Below, one piece after another: positions 1 to 7,180 of a DNA stretch of 25,696 nucleotides; the first letter of the stretch is position 1, and every line of letters starts with the position of its first letter. The translations under genes were made by a program, and so were the position numbers. Location of the stretch: positions 1 through 25,696 of the forward strand of contig DFDL01000054.1 of assembly GCA_002367715.1 (NCBI GenBank), read 5' to 3'. Source of the stretch: Actinobacteria bacterium UBA3028 (GTDB lineage: Bacteria; Actinomycetota; Actinomycetes; Nanopelagicales; Nanopelagicaceae). The notes under the pieces were generated by a model that was given only the letters and a program-made list of their open reading frames with translations, ran no database searches and was not told where the DNA came from.

Positions 1-3000
1 CGAAAGCGCCTGCGCCAACTCCGCAAAATCGGGCTACTGCCAATCGATGCGATTACAAAATCTGATCTTGACATCGCAGTAAATGTCTCGACATATCACT
101 CATATGCTGGACGAGTCTTAGCTGAACACGCAATCCGAATGGGAGTCGATGCGAGCCCTGACCCAATTGGTGAGGCAGCTGCCTGGCAGATTGCAAATAA
201 TATTGTAAATAATTTTGCAAGTGAAGATACAAATAGTTGCGATATCTCACATGCCGCAAAGTCTGTTGTAGATAAAGTAATGTCACTATCTGCTGCGCTC
301 GGCGAACACGGCAAGAGCACGGATGATGTCCGTAGCTTCTGCGAAGGTATTCTGGATAAGTTTTCAACTATTTCAGATTCTAGATCCAACGATGAAGTGC
401 GCAATCTGCAGGCATCATTGCGAGAGCGCCTTGCAATACTTCCAATGGTTGATTCCTACGAAAGATATCGACTAGAGCGCGGGCTACTTACTTTCAATGA
501 CCAGATGTCACTGGTTGCAAAACTTGTCAGTGGAAACTCTGAAATTATTAAGAGTGAACGCACAAAGTTTAAGGTAGTCCTTTTAGATGAATATCAAGAT
601 ACCTCGGTAAGCCAAGTAAAATTCTTATCATCACTCTTCGGCCAAGGCCATGCCGTAACTGCTGTGGGAGACCCAAACCAGGCTATTTATGGGTGGCGCA
701 GCGCGAGCGCTCAGACCCTAGATTCATTTGGTAGGTACTTTGTAGGTGATTCAGCTACCGAATGTGTTGAACATAATCTGCTTACTACATGGCGCAACGA
801 TGAGAACATTCTTGAGATTGCTAATCAGGCTGTAGATAAAATCGGCGAGCTAATTGTTGGACGTGGTGGGAGAGCTGCAAGTGTCAAACGACTAAAACTG
901 CGGAGCCAAGCTGGTGCGGGCCAACTTCTCTGTGGTCAGTATGAAACTCTTGCTATGGAGGCAATTGGTATCGCAGAACACTTTGCTAAGCACTGGTTTG
1001 CACCAGAGCGTTGCGCCGATCCATTAGAGCCACAAACTTTTGCCGTACTTGTCCGGTCACGAAAATATATAAGTGAGATAGAGCAGGCACTTCGAGATAG
1101 AGATATTCCAGTTGAAGTTGTAGGACTTGGCGGATTAATCCACGTACCTGAGATTGCAGATATCTTGGCGCTACTTCGTACCTTAACTTTTCCGGATAAT
1201 GGCAGCTCGCTAATGAGACTCTTAACTGGTCCAAGACTTGCACTCGGTCCAAAGGATTTGGCAGCGCTTGGTAAATTCTCAAGATCTTTAGTTGCAGATT
1301 TCGGAAAATCTTTAAGCAAGAGTGTTGGCGCGTTAATGGAGGCGCCGAGTGATGATTTAATGGAGGCAGAAGATTTTGCAACCGGTAGCGCAATTGAAGC
1401 ACTTGAGGTATTTGCAAAAGCGCCAAGAGATAATTTCTCTGAGATTGGTTATGCCAGGCTATTACAATTCTCAACCGAACTTCGCGAACTACGTCGCTAT
1501 CTTGGAGGATCAATTACAGATGCAATTATGGAGGCCGAGCGATTCCTATTTTTAGATACTGAAGTAATGGTTAGAGATGGATCTGGGCAAGGGCGCAAAC
1601 ACCTAGATGCCTTCTTAGATGAGGCCGCCAAATTCCAAAGAAATGGTGGAACCATCTCTACCTTCCTAGAGTGGCTAAAGATTGCCGACTCAGAGGAGGG
1701 TGGGCTAAAACCATTGTCTGTGGCTGCCAATAAGCGCGCCGTTCAAATTCTTACAATTCACGCAGCAAAGGGATCTGAATGGGATTTTGTAGCAGTGCCT
1801 GGGTTAGTAACCGATAATTTCCCAAGCGCTGGTAAGAGCTTAGATCTATGGACCTCAAATTCCGCTGCGCTTCCGATCGCCCTGCGTGGAGATTCTGGCG
1901 AATTTGATGACTTTGTATTTCCCTCCAACTCACCTAAGCACGTTGAGGTAAAGCGCGCTCTTGACGTTGTAAAAAATTCTTGGAAGGCGAGGCGAGAAGA
2001 GGAGGAGTGGCGCCTGGCATATGTTGCATTTACTCGAGCAAAGCTAAATCTACTAGCGACCTCCTCATGGTTTGGAACTGGGCTAGGCGCAGTTGAACCT
2101 AGTTCGCTCTATAACTTAGTTGAGGAGGTTGTAGATAGCCTGGGCGCAGAGAATAAAATATATGAGATAGCTAAGCCAACAACACAGAACCCAACTCGAA
2201 CAAATCCAAGAACTGGTATTTGGCCTAAGCAATCACCGCGTGCTCAACTCGTTAAAGATAGCGTTAAATTTCTAACAAGTGCTGGAAATTTTGGTGCACT
2301 TAGTAAAACCGATAATCTAAAAACTCTAGATCAATTGGATGCTTATGAAGAGAGTTTGATCAGTGATGCAATCTCGCTCTTGACTGAGGCTAGAGAAGCA
2401 AAATCTCAACTTCGCGTAAAACTTCCCACTCGACTCTCGGTCTCAACTCTCGTTAATTTAGCAGCCAATAGCCAAGCCCTTGCGCTAAATATCAGACGGC
2501 CAATGCCAAATCACATAGATAAATTTGCTAGGCGCGGTACCGCCTTCCACCTCTGGATTGAGGCACAGTACAAAGACCCACAAGTTTTAGATGATGAGGC
2601 GCTCGATATCGCACAGAGCGATCAAGATGATTTACCGCTTGAAGAGTTGAAGGCGAAGTGGCTAGCCAGTGATTGGGCTAAACGCGATCCTGCGCCGGGC
2701 GGGATTGAAGTGCCATTTGAGACCGTTCTGGGTGGGGTTTTACTGCGGGGCCGGATTGATGCCGTATATGAAAGCGGCGGCAGATATGAAGTTGTTGATT
2801 GGAAGACCGGAAAGAGTAAGAGCGGTGAGGAGCTTTCAGAGGCGGCAATACAGCTAGCTATGTATCGCATCGCTTACTCAAAGCTCTTCAATATTGATCT
2901 TGAAAATATCAGTGCCGCATTTCACTATGTTGGGTCAAATGAGACGGTGCGCCCAGCAGATCTACTTACCGAAGATCAGTTGATCTCAATAGTGACAGGT

Positions 3001-3006
3001 AAGTGA
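1..3006 (+). CDS. adnB: AdnB-like ATP-dependent helicase/nuclease (5' truncated)
   Basis: The frame is open from base 1, so the start and the Walker A region lie outside the window. Superfamily 1 (UvrD/Rep) motifs follow in order: TYHSYAGRV near 79-105, the Walker B/DEXX box DEYQD at 586-600, GDPNQAIYGWR just after, TIHAAKGSEWDFV near 1753-1791 and YVAFTRAK near 2020-2043. The C-terminus is a RecB-type PD-(D/E)XK nuclease: GRIDAVY, then DWKTGK at 2797-2814, and a downstream Q-x3-Y (QLAMY). In actinobacteria this helicase-nuclease pairs with AdnA to resect double-strand breaks. The following nudC and uvrD2 genes match the order in Mycobacterium, where adnB is Rv3201c, so AdnB is preferred over AdnA. 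About 1,000 codons are visible against about 1,100 for the family. The end overlaps the convergent gene by 31 bp. Confidence 0.88.
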   Translation, partial: RKRLRQLRKIGLLPIDAITKSDLDIAVNVSTYHSYAGRVLAEHAIRMGVDASPDPIGEAAAWQIANNIVNNFASEDTNSCDISHAAKSVVDKVMSLSAALGEHGKSTDDVRSFCEGILDKFSTISDSRSNDEVRNLQASLRERLAILPMVDSYERYRLERGLLTFNDQMSLVAKLVSGNSEIIKSERTKFKVVLLDEYQDTSVSQVKFLSSLFGQGHAVTAVGDPNQAIYGWRSASAQTLDSFGRYFVGDSATECVEHNLLTTWRNDENILEIANQAVDKIGELIVGRGGRAASVKRLKLRSQAGAGQLLCGQYETLAMEAIGIAEHFAKHWFAPERCADPLEPQTFAVLVRSRKYISEIEQALRDRDIPVEVVGLGGLIHVPEIADILALLRTLTFPDNGSSLMRLLTGPRLALGPKDLAALGKFSRSLVADFGKSLSKSVGALMEAPSDDLMEAEDFATGSAIEALEVFAKAPRDNFSEIGYARLLQFSTELRELRRYLGGSITDAIMEAERFLFLDTEVMVRDGSGQGRKHLDAFLDEAAKFQRNGGTISTFLEWLKIADSEEGGLKPLSVAANKRAVQILTIHAAKGSEWDFVAVPGLVTDNFPSAGKSLDLWTSNSAALPIALRGDSGEFDDFVFPSNSPKHVEVKRALDVVKNSWKARREEEEWRLAYVAFTRAKLNLLATSSWFGTGLGAVEPSSLYNLVEEVVDSLGAENKIYEIAKPTTQNPTRTNPRTGIWPKQSPRAQLVKDSVKFLTSAGNFGALSKTDNLKTLDQLDAYEESLISDAISLLTEAREAKSQLRVKLPTRLSVSTLVNLAANSQALALNIRRPMPNHIDKFARRGTAFHLWIEAQYKDPQVLDDEALDIAQSDQDDLPLEELKAKWLASDWAKRDPAPGGIEVPFETVLGGVLLRGRIDAVYESGGRYEVVDWKTGKSKSGEELSEAAIQLAMYRIAYSKLFNIDLENISAAFHYVGSNETVRPADLLTEDQLISIVTGK

Positions 3007-3803
3007 TCACTCACCTTACTCTCAATAAAGATTGGCTTGATTCTTACTTGCTCTAAATTATCGCTAAGGATGTAATCGAATTGAATTTTAGGATCCCAAG
3101 TTGGGTAGCTCTTCATAGATACCAATGAACTCCATTTGGAGAATTTAGTCGGAATATTAAATGGCAGATTCAAATCACCTAGCAAGATATGTCGCCCCGG
3201 CATCTTTCCGAGCCAGCGCTTAACCCTGAAGAGCTGAATTAAATTTATGATCGGAACAAAAGATAGATGAACGTTGACAACTGTATAGCCATTATTTAGT
3301 TGAGCGGCAACAGCATATCTAGGTTCGTCTTTGACATAAAAAAACTTTAGCTTTGGGTTGAACTTGCTTGAATTCACCTGGCTCTGATTATCAGCAGGAA
3401 ATGGCAATGGCAGTCCAATTGGTGATTTACCGAGCGCTAGTACCTCCCACCTTATTACTGGAATATTTGTAATCAAACCGATTCCATAAGAAGGCGCACT
3501 CTCACTTCCCATACCCTGTAGTTCAAGGGAGCCATTGGTGATTAGAACGCCTTCACCGCTTCTAAGTTTTCGCCATTTAACTCCGGGGGTGCCAATGACA
3601 CAGCGCAGAAATCCAAAGTTATTGGCCCCAAGTGCACTTGCGATCTGTGAGAGTTGAAAAACTTGATCTGAGCGATCTTGAAAGGCATCCACCTCTTGAA
3701 TTCCAACTACAAAATCGTCGGCGCCGACTGCAAGTTCATCGGCAAGGACCTTAAGAGAGGGAGCACCTTGGCCATGCAAAATATTCCATGAAGTCAGCCG
3801 CAT
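2976..3803 (-). CDS. Endonuclease/exonuclease/phosphatase-family protein
   Basis: A 275-residue protein with the EEP (DNase I-like) fold signature: SWNILHGQG at the N-terminus (metal-site Asn), GIQEVD (catalytic Glu), ILLGDLNLP (Asp/Asn pair) and SDHLPV near the C-terminus (catalytic His). The family hydrolyses phosphodiester or phosphomonoester bonds in nucleic acids, lipids or nucleotides; the substrate here cannot be read from sequence. No signal peptide or membrane segment is evident. It is divergent from nudC with 66 bp between starts. A TAAAGT hexamer (complement of 3810-3815) lies exactly 6 nt before the ATG with no Shine-Dalgarno, suggesting a leaderless mRNA. Its 3' end overlaps adnB. 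Confidence 0.85.
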   Translation of the reverse strand: MRLTSWNILHGQGAPSLKVLADELAVGADDFVVGIQEVDAFQDRSDQVFQLSQIASALGANNFGFLRCVIGTPGVKWRKLRSGEGVLITNGSLELQGMGSESAPSYGIGLITNIPVIRWEVLALGKSPIGLPLPFPADNQSQVNSSKFNPKLKFFYVKDEPRYAVAAQLNNGYTVVNVHLSFVPIINLIQLFRVKRWLGKMPGRHILLGDLNLPFNIPTKFSKWSSLVSMKSYPTWDPKIQFDYILSDNLEQVRIKPIFIESKVSDHLPVTIEIN

Positions 3804-3857
3804 CTGCTTACTTTATAAGGGTTCACCTCCAATCTCGCTGCGATTTGCCTGCCCTAG

Positions 3858-3863
3858 TAAGGT
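3858..3863 (+). promoter_or_regulatory. Putative -10 of leaderless nudC-uvrD2 transcript (TAAGGT)
   Basis: TAAGGT fits TANNNT and is followed by 6 nt and then the GTG at 3870, so transcription would start at or near the first base of the start codon. The divergent EEP gene has TAAAGT at the same distance (3810-3815, minus strand). No convincing -35 was seen for either. Confidence 0.5.
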
Positions 3864-3869
3864 CTGCAG

Positions 3870-4805
3870 GTGAATGTTTTGAAGCTCCCACTGGCCAGTT
3901 CGGCCGTTGATCGATCTGGCGAACTTCGCACAGATGAGAGAGAGCTAGCGCGTCTCTGGGATGGCGCTCGAATTCTTCACTTCGCATCTGGCAAATTTAG
4001 AGTCAAGAGTAATTTTCAATTGGATTTTCAGAGCGCCCAAGAGATATCTGAGCTTCGTGAGTCAGCTAATTTTGCTAGCGGCCAAGAGCTATTCCTTGGA
4101 ATCGATAACGGCATTGCATATTTTGCATGGTGTAGCGATGCACTAGTTTTTGAAACCTTTGAAGAAGAAGAGAATTATCAGACTCTGCGCAGTCTTGGAG
4201 ATTATTTATCCGAGCTAGAAATGGGTTTAGCAATTCATGCCCAAGCTATTGCTAATTGGCACCACACTCATCAATTCTGTTCCAGATGTGGGCAACCAAC
4301 CCTAAGTGCTAATGGTGGCTCACTGCGTAAATGTACTTCCGATGGTTCAGAACATTATCCAAGAACCGATGGCGCAGTAATTGTTTTAGTAAGAGATAGC
4401 GATGATCGAGTGCTTTTAGGGCGACAGAAAATTTGGCCAGAGCTACGTTTCTCCTGTTTTGCGGGATTTGTCGAACCTGGAGAATCATTTGAACAGACCG
4501 TTATGCGAGAAGTATTTGAAGAATCAGGGATTAAAGTTGAAGAGCTAAATTATCTGGGATCACAGCCGTGGCCATTTCCAGCATCGATAATGATTTCATT
4601 TTCCGCACTTGCAACCAATCCAAACGAAGCTCGCCCGGATGGCGAAGAGATTGTAGAAATTATCTGGCTAACTCGCGGCGAGATGAGAAGTGCGATAGCT
4701 GAAAATACTTTAACTCTGCCACCTCCAATGAGCGTGGCCCGTAAGATGATTGAGTTCTGGTATGAGGAGAGCGGCGCGGATATTCGAGATCTCGTGAGTA
4801 AATAG
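3870..4805 (+). CDS. nudC: NAD(H)/NAD-RNA pyrophosphohydrolase NudC (Nudix)
   Basis: A 311-residue NudC. It carries a zinc-ribbon-like segment (CSRCG, then a single later Cys in LRKC and the His of EHYPRTD), the Nudix box GFVEPGESFEQTVMREVFEE, and the SQPWPFPAS signature that separates NADH pyrophosphatases from other Nudix enzymes. The family cleaves NAD(H) to NMN(H) plus AMP and can remove NAD caps from RNA. Only three of the four classical ribbon cysteines are present; related actinobacterial proteins have a similar C..C..C-plus-HxPR pattern as far as I recall. The GTG start is preferred because TAAGGT lies 6 nt upstream. uvrD2 begins 1 nt after the stop, so the two are probably co-transcribed and translationally coupled, as in Mycobacterium (Rv3199c-Rv3198c). 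Confidence 0.93.
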   Translation: MNVLKLPLASSAVDRSGELRTDERELARLWDGARILHFASGKFRVKSNFQLDFQSAQEISELRESANFASGQELFLGIDNGIAYFAWCSDALVFETFEEEENYQTLRSLGDYLSELEMGLAIHAQAIANWHHTHQFCSRCGQPTLSANGGSLRKCTSDGSEHYPRTDGAVIVLVRDSDDRVLLGRQKIWPELRFSCFAGFVEPGESFEQTVMREVFEESGIKVEELNYLGSQPWPFPASIMISFSALATNPNEARPDGEEIVEIIWLTRGEMRSAIAENTLTLPPPMSVARKMIEFWYEESGADIRDLVSK

Positions 4806-4806
4806 A

Positions 4807-6477
4807 ATGATTGCAGCTAGTACCGATCAGATACTTGAGGGCTTAGATCCAGAGCAGAGAGAGGTCGTAACAGCTGTACGAGGCCCAGTCTGCGTGATCG
4901 CAGGAGCTGGAACTGGAAAGACCAGAGTTATTACACACCGCATTGCATATGCAATAGCAATTGGTGTTACTGACTCGAGCAAGACGCTCGCCCTTACCTT
5001 TACTGCAAAGGCGGCTGGTGAGATGCGGGCAAGGCTTCGCGGACTCGGAATTCCAAATGCAACTGCCCGAACTTTTCACTCAGCTGCGATAAAACAATTG
5101 ATGTATTTCTGGCCATACTCATTTGGTGGCTCTTTTCCCTCGCTCCTAACAATGAAATCAGGAGCAATAGCTGAGGCGCTAAATCGCACTGATAGTGCAC
5201 TCGCGCCACAAACTTCAACCCTTCGCGAAATTGCCAGTGAAATTGAATGGGCGAAGGTTTTAGAAATTTCACCAGATGAATATGTCGAATCGGCACTTGG
5301 AGCTGGGCGCAGATTAAAAATTCCAAACAACAAGAGCGATAAATCTAACTTTGAAGATATTTCAAAGGTTTATCAAGCCTATGAAACTTTGAAACAACAA
5401 GAGCGCGCCATTGATTTTGAGGATGTTCTTCTGTTGACAGTTGGAATGCTTGAGGAAGATCGTGATGTAAGAGAGCGCGTTCGCGATCAATATCGATACT
5501 TCACAGTTGATGAATATCAGGATGTCTCACCACTTCAACAGCGGCTGTTAAATCTCTGGCTTGGAGATCGAGAAGAGATCTGCGTAGTTGGAGATGCGGC
5601 CCAGACCATCTATTCATTTGCTGGAGCAAGCTCCGCGTTCTTGCTTGGGTTTACAAAGCGATATCCAAAGGCGCAGGTTATTCGCCTATCTAGGGGATAC
5701 CGCTCGACACCTGAAATTATTAGCGCAGCAAATGCCATCTTGCGCCAAGGTGGAATGATTGGCGAGCATGGCCATGAATTAGCTTCTATGAATAGTCACG
5801 GCGCAAAACCAGAAATTGCAAAATTTGAATCCAATGCAAGTGAGGCAAATTTCATTGTAAATAAGATTGCCGAGCTTCGAGTAAAAGCTGGTGATAGCGC
5901 TGAAATAGCGATCCTGACTCGGACTAACTCGCAGTTAGATATCTTCGAGCGCGAGCTGCGCGCGGCAGGAATCGCATCACAAATTAAGAGCTCTGAGAGA
6001 TTCTTTGAACGGATAGATGTTAGAGATGCAATGCGAGTTATTCGAAGCGCATCGGTCCTGCCAACTGAGGGTGGAGATTGGTATAGCGATTTAATCGCCG
6101 TACTTCGCCCCTTTGGCGACACCGATTATGTTCAGGCCTTCTTAGCATTGGCCAGGTCAATGAAAGAGGCTAGTGAGGAGGCAATTGGTCCATCAACCCC
6201 AGCGACGCTGCGCACCTTTCTGCGCGAGTTAGAAGATCGCGCCGAACAGAATAATCCGCCAACCCTTCCCGGCGTTGTTCTGGCAACTCTCCATGCAGCT
6301 AAGGGTCTGGAATGGGATCATGTTTTCTTGGCGGGGATAAGTGAAGGAATGTTGCCGATGGGTGAGGATATTGAGGAGGAGCGGCGGCTCTTCTATGTAG
6401 GCCTTACTCGAGCTAAGAGCGAGCTCCACCTTTCATATTATGGAAGCCCGAGCCAATTTCTGGTCGGCATCAATTAA
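4807..6477 (+). CDS. uvrD2: UvrD2-type SF1A DNA helicase lacking the HRDC tail
   Basis: A 556-residue UvrD/PcrA-like 3'-5' helicase core: LDPEQREVV Q-motif region, Walker A AGAGTGKT (about residues 32-39), TFTAKAAGEMR, ARTFHSAA, VDEYQDVSPLQQ, GDAAQTIYSFAGAS, YRSTPEI, TLHAAKGLEWDHVF and EEERRLFYVGLTRAK. It aligns by eye with mycobacterial UvrD2 (about 700 aa) but stops immediately after the core at SQFLVGIN. The tetracysteine motif and HRDC domain that follow in the Mycobacterium protein are absent, and no in-frame remnant follows, because whiB7 promoter elements start at the stop codon. The position after nudC and before whiB7 supports orthology. Role: DNA unwinding in repair or replication. 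Confidence 0.92.
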   Translation: MIAASTDQILEGLDPEQREVVTAVRGPVCVIAGAGTGKTRVITHRIAYAIAIGVTDSSKTLALTFTAKAAGEMRARLRGLGIPNATARTFHSAAIKQLMYFWPYSFGGSFPSLLTMKSGAIAEALNRTDSALAPQTSTLREIASEIEWAKVLEISPDEYVESALGAGRRLKIPNNKSDKSNFEDISKVYQAYETLKQQERAIDFEDVLLLTVGMLEEDRDVRERVRDQYRYFTVDEYQDVSPLQQRLLNLWLGDREEICVVGDAAQTIYSFAGASSAFLLGFTKRYPKAQVIRLSRGYRSTPEIISAANAILRQGGMIGEHGHELASMNSHGAKPEIAKFESNASEANFIVNKIAELRVKAGDSAEIAILTRTNSQLDIFERELRAAGIASQIKSSERFFERIDVRDAMRVIRSASVLPTEGGDWYSDLIAVLRPFGDTDYVQAFLALARSMKEASEEAIGPSTPATLRTFLRELEDRAEQNNPPTLPGVVLATLHAAKGLEWDHVFLAGISEGMLPMGEDIEEERRLFYVGLTRAKSELHLSYYGSPSQFLVGIN

Positions 6478-6518
6478 CTTTAATTAACTTGCGCCATCGA
6501 TGTGGCCTGGGTTACCAT
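6472..6518 (+). promoter_or_regulatory. Putative WhiB7-autoregulated promoter
   Basis: An AT-only or nearly AT-only tract (6472-6488) with two copies of ATTAACTT 10 bp apart (6473-6480 and 6483-6490) abuts a -35-like TTGCGC (6489-6494). An 18-bp spacer follows, then the -10 TACCAT (6513-6518). WhiB7 is known to work with the primary sigma factor and to use its AT-hook to bind AT-rich DNA just upstream of the -35, including at its own promoter. The layout here fits autoregulation. The tract overlaps the uvrD2 stop codon. Confidence 0.55.
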
Positions 6519-6524
6519 TTTCCT

Positions 6525-6698
6525 ATGTCAGTACAACTAGCAATCTCAGCAGGCAGAAGCGGTAATCGCGCTCTGTCTCCTAGCGTTGTATGGGCATCAC
6601 ACAAGCATTTTGCCTTCACTGCTACCAATGCAAATTATGCAAATTATGCAAAGTATGCAAAGTATGCAAAGTGCGGAACCTGGAGCTCTATCGGTTAA
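6525..6698 (+). CDS. Putative whiB7 leader upstream ORF (57 codons) with Asn/Lys-Tyr-Ala repeats
   Basis: The ATG lies exactly 6 nt after the -10 TACCAT, as expected for a leaderless uORF; no Shine-Dalgarno is needed. The peptide starts MSVQLAISAGR, and near its end five 9-bp repeats encode NYANYAKYAKYAK before CGTWSSIG and TAA. The stop codon (6696-6698) sits in the loop of a 6-bp hairpin (6688-6693 with 6700-6705). The intrinsic terminator at 6719-6762 follows at once. In Mycobacterium and Streptomyces, whiB7/wblC leaders carry a translated uORF and an attenuator, so stalled ribosomes allow readthrough. No similarity of this peptide to those uORFs can be claimed. An in-frame ATG at 6500 would lie upstream of the predicted start of transcription. 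Translation is inferred. Confidence 0.5.
   Translation: MSVQLAISAGRSGNRALSPSVVWASHKHFAFTATNANYANYAKYAKYAKCGTWSSIG
6628..6672 (+). repeat. Five tandem 9-bp repeats (ATGCAAATT/ATGCAAAGT)
   Basis: Two copies of ATGCAAATT (6628-6645) are followed by three of ATGCAAAGT (6646-6672). The unit is a multiple of three, so copy-number change adds or removes three residues of the uORF without shifting its frame. Confidence 0.95.
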
Positions 6699-6718
6699 TC
6701 GATAGTCATAAAAGCCCC

Positions 6719-6762
6719 AGGGCCGCAGATCCTTTAAAAGGATTAGCGGCCCTTTTGCTTTT
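6719..6762 (+). terminator. Intrinsic terminator/attenuator in the whiB7 leader
   Basis: GGGCCGC (6720-6726) pairs with GCGGCCC (6746-6752), with an inner ATCCT/AGGAT stem around TTAAA, then TTTTGCTTTT. A further AAAAGC/GCTTTT outer pairing is possible. It ends about 77 nt before the whiB7 start, inside the predicted leader, so it can serve as an attenuator. It would also stop transcription coming from uvrD2. Confidence 0.85.
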
Positions 6763-6838
6763 CTGCCAGAGAAATCAATAGCAACCCAAGCAGGACAAAC
6801 CCAAGAAAGATAAACGAGAAAAGACGGAGGTGAGGACA

Positions 6839-7180
6839 GTGACTGTTCTCTTCAGCGAACTACTAGTACCAGGCTGGGCCCAAGGCCCTGATGCGATGAT
6901 AGGTGTAACTGCATTTGCAGATTCAACTACGAAGCTTCCCTGCCATCGGGCAGAGCCAGAGACCTTTTTCGCTGAGAGCCAAGCCGAAATCTCGTATGCC
7001 AAGGCCCTCTGCGGTGAGTGTCCAATGCGCGCAGCCTGTTTAGAGGGTGCGCTCTCAAGAGCCGAACCTTGTGGAATCTGGGGCGGTGAACTATTTGAAG
7101 ATGGCAAGATAATTCAAAGAAAGCGCAGACCTGGTCGACCAATGAAGAGCGCAGAGCGTGAGGATGTACTTGCTAGTTAA
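6839..7180 (+). CDS. whiB7: WhiB7/WblC-type Fe-S transcriptional regulator
   Basis: A 113-residue WhiB protein. The [4Fe-4S] ligands are C35 (LPCHR), C58 and C61 (CGEC) and C67 (AACL). After them come RAEPCGIWGGELF and the C-terminal AT-hook RPGRP (97-101), which is diagnostic of WhiB7. WhiB7 activates intrinsic antibiotic-resistance and redox genes together with the primary sigma factor. GTG 6839 is preferred over GTG 6830: a GGAGG at 6826-6830 sits 8 nt before the former but overlaps the latter, and MTVLF resembles the mycobacterial MSVLT start. Oddity: mycobacterial WhiB7 has EPWGVWGGE, whereas here the first Trp is Cys (C78), adding a fifth cysteine beside the cluster. Confidence 0.9.
   Translation: MTVLFSELLVPGWAQGPDAMIGVTAFADSTTKLPCHRAEPETFFAESQAEISYAKALCGECPMRAACLEGALSRAEPCGIWGGELFEDGKIIQRKRRPGRPMKSAEREDVLAS

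Noticed and set aside
6628..6672. Possible CRISPR or transcription-factor array
   Set aside because: Units are 9 bp, directly abutting and few, with no spacers; they are in frame within a uORF.
6590..6781. Alternative frame over the 9-bp repeats giving a Cys-rich KLCKLCKVCKVCKV peptide
   Set aside because: It runs through the intrinsic terminator, lacks a start signal, and the overlapping frame has a correctly spaced -10; the Cys pattern is a by-product of the repeat.
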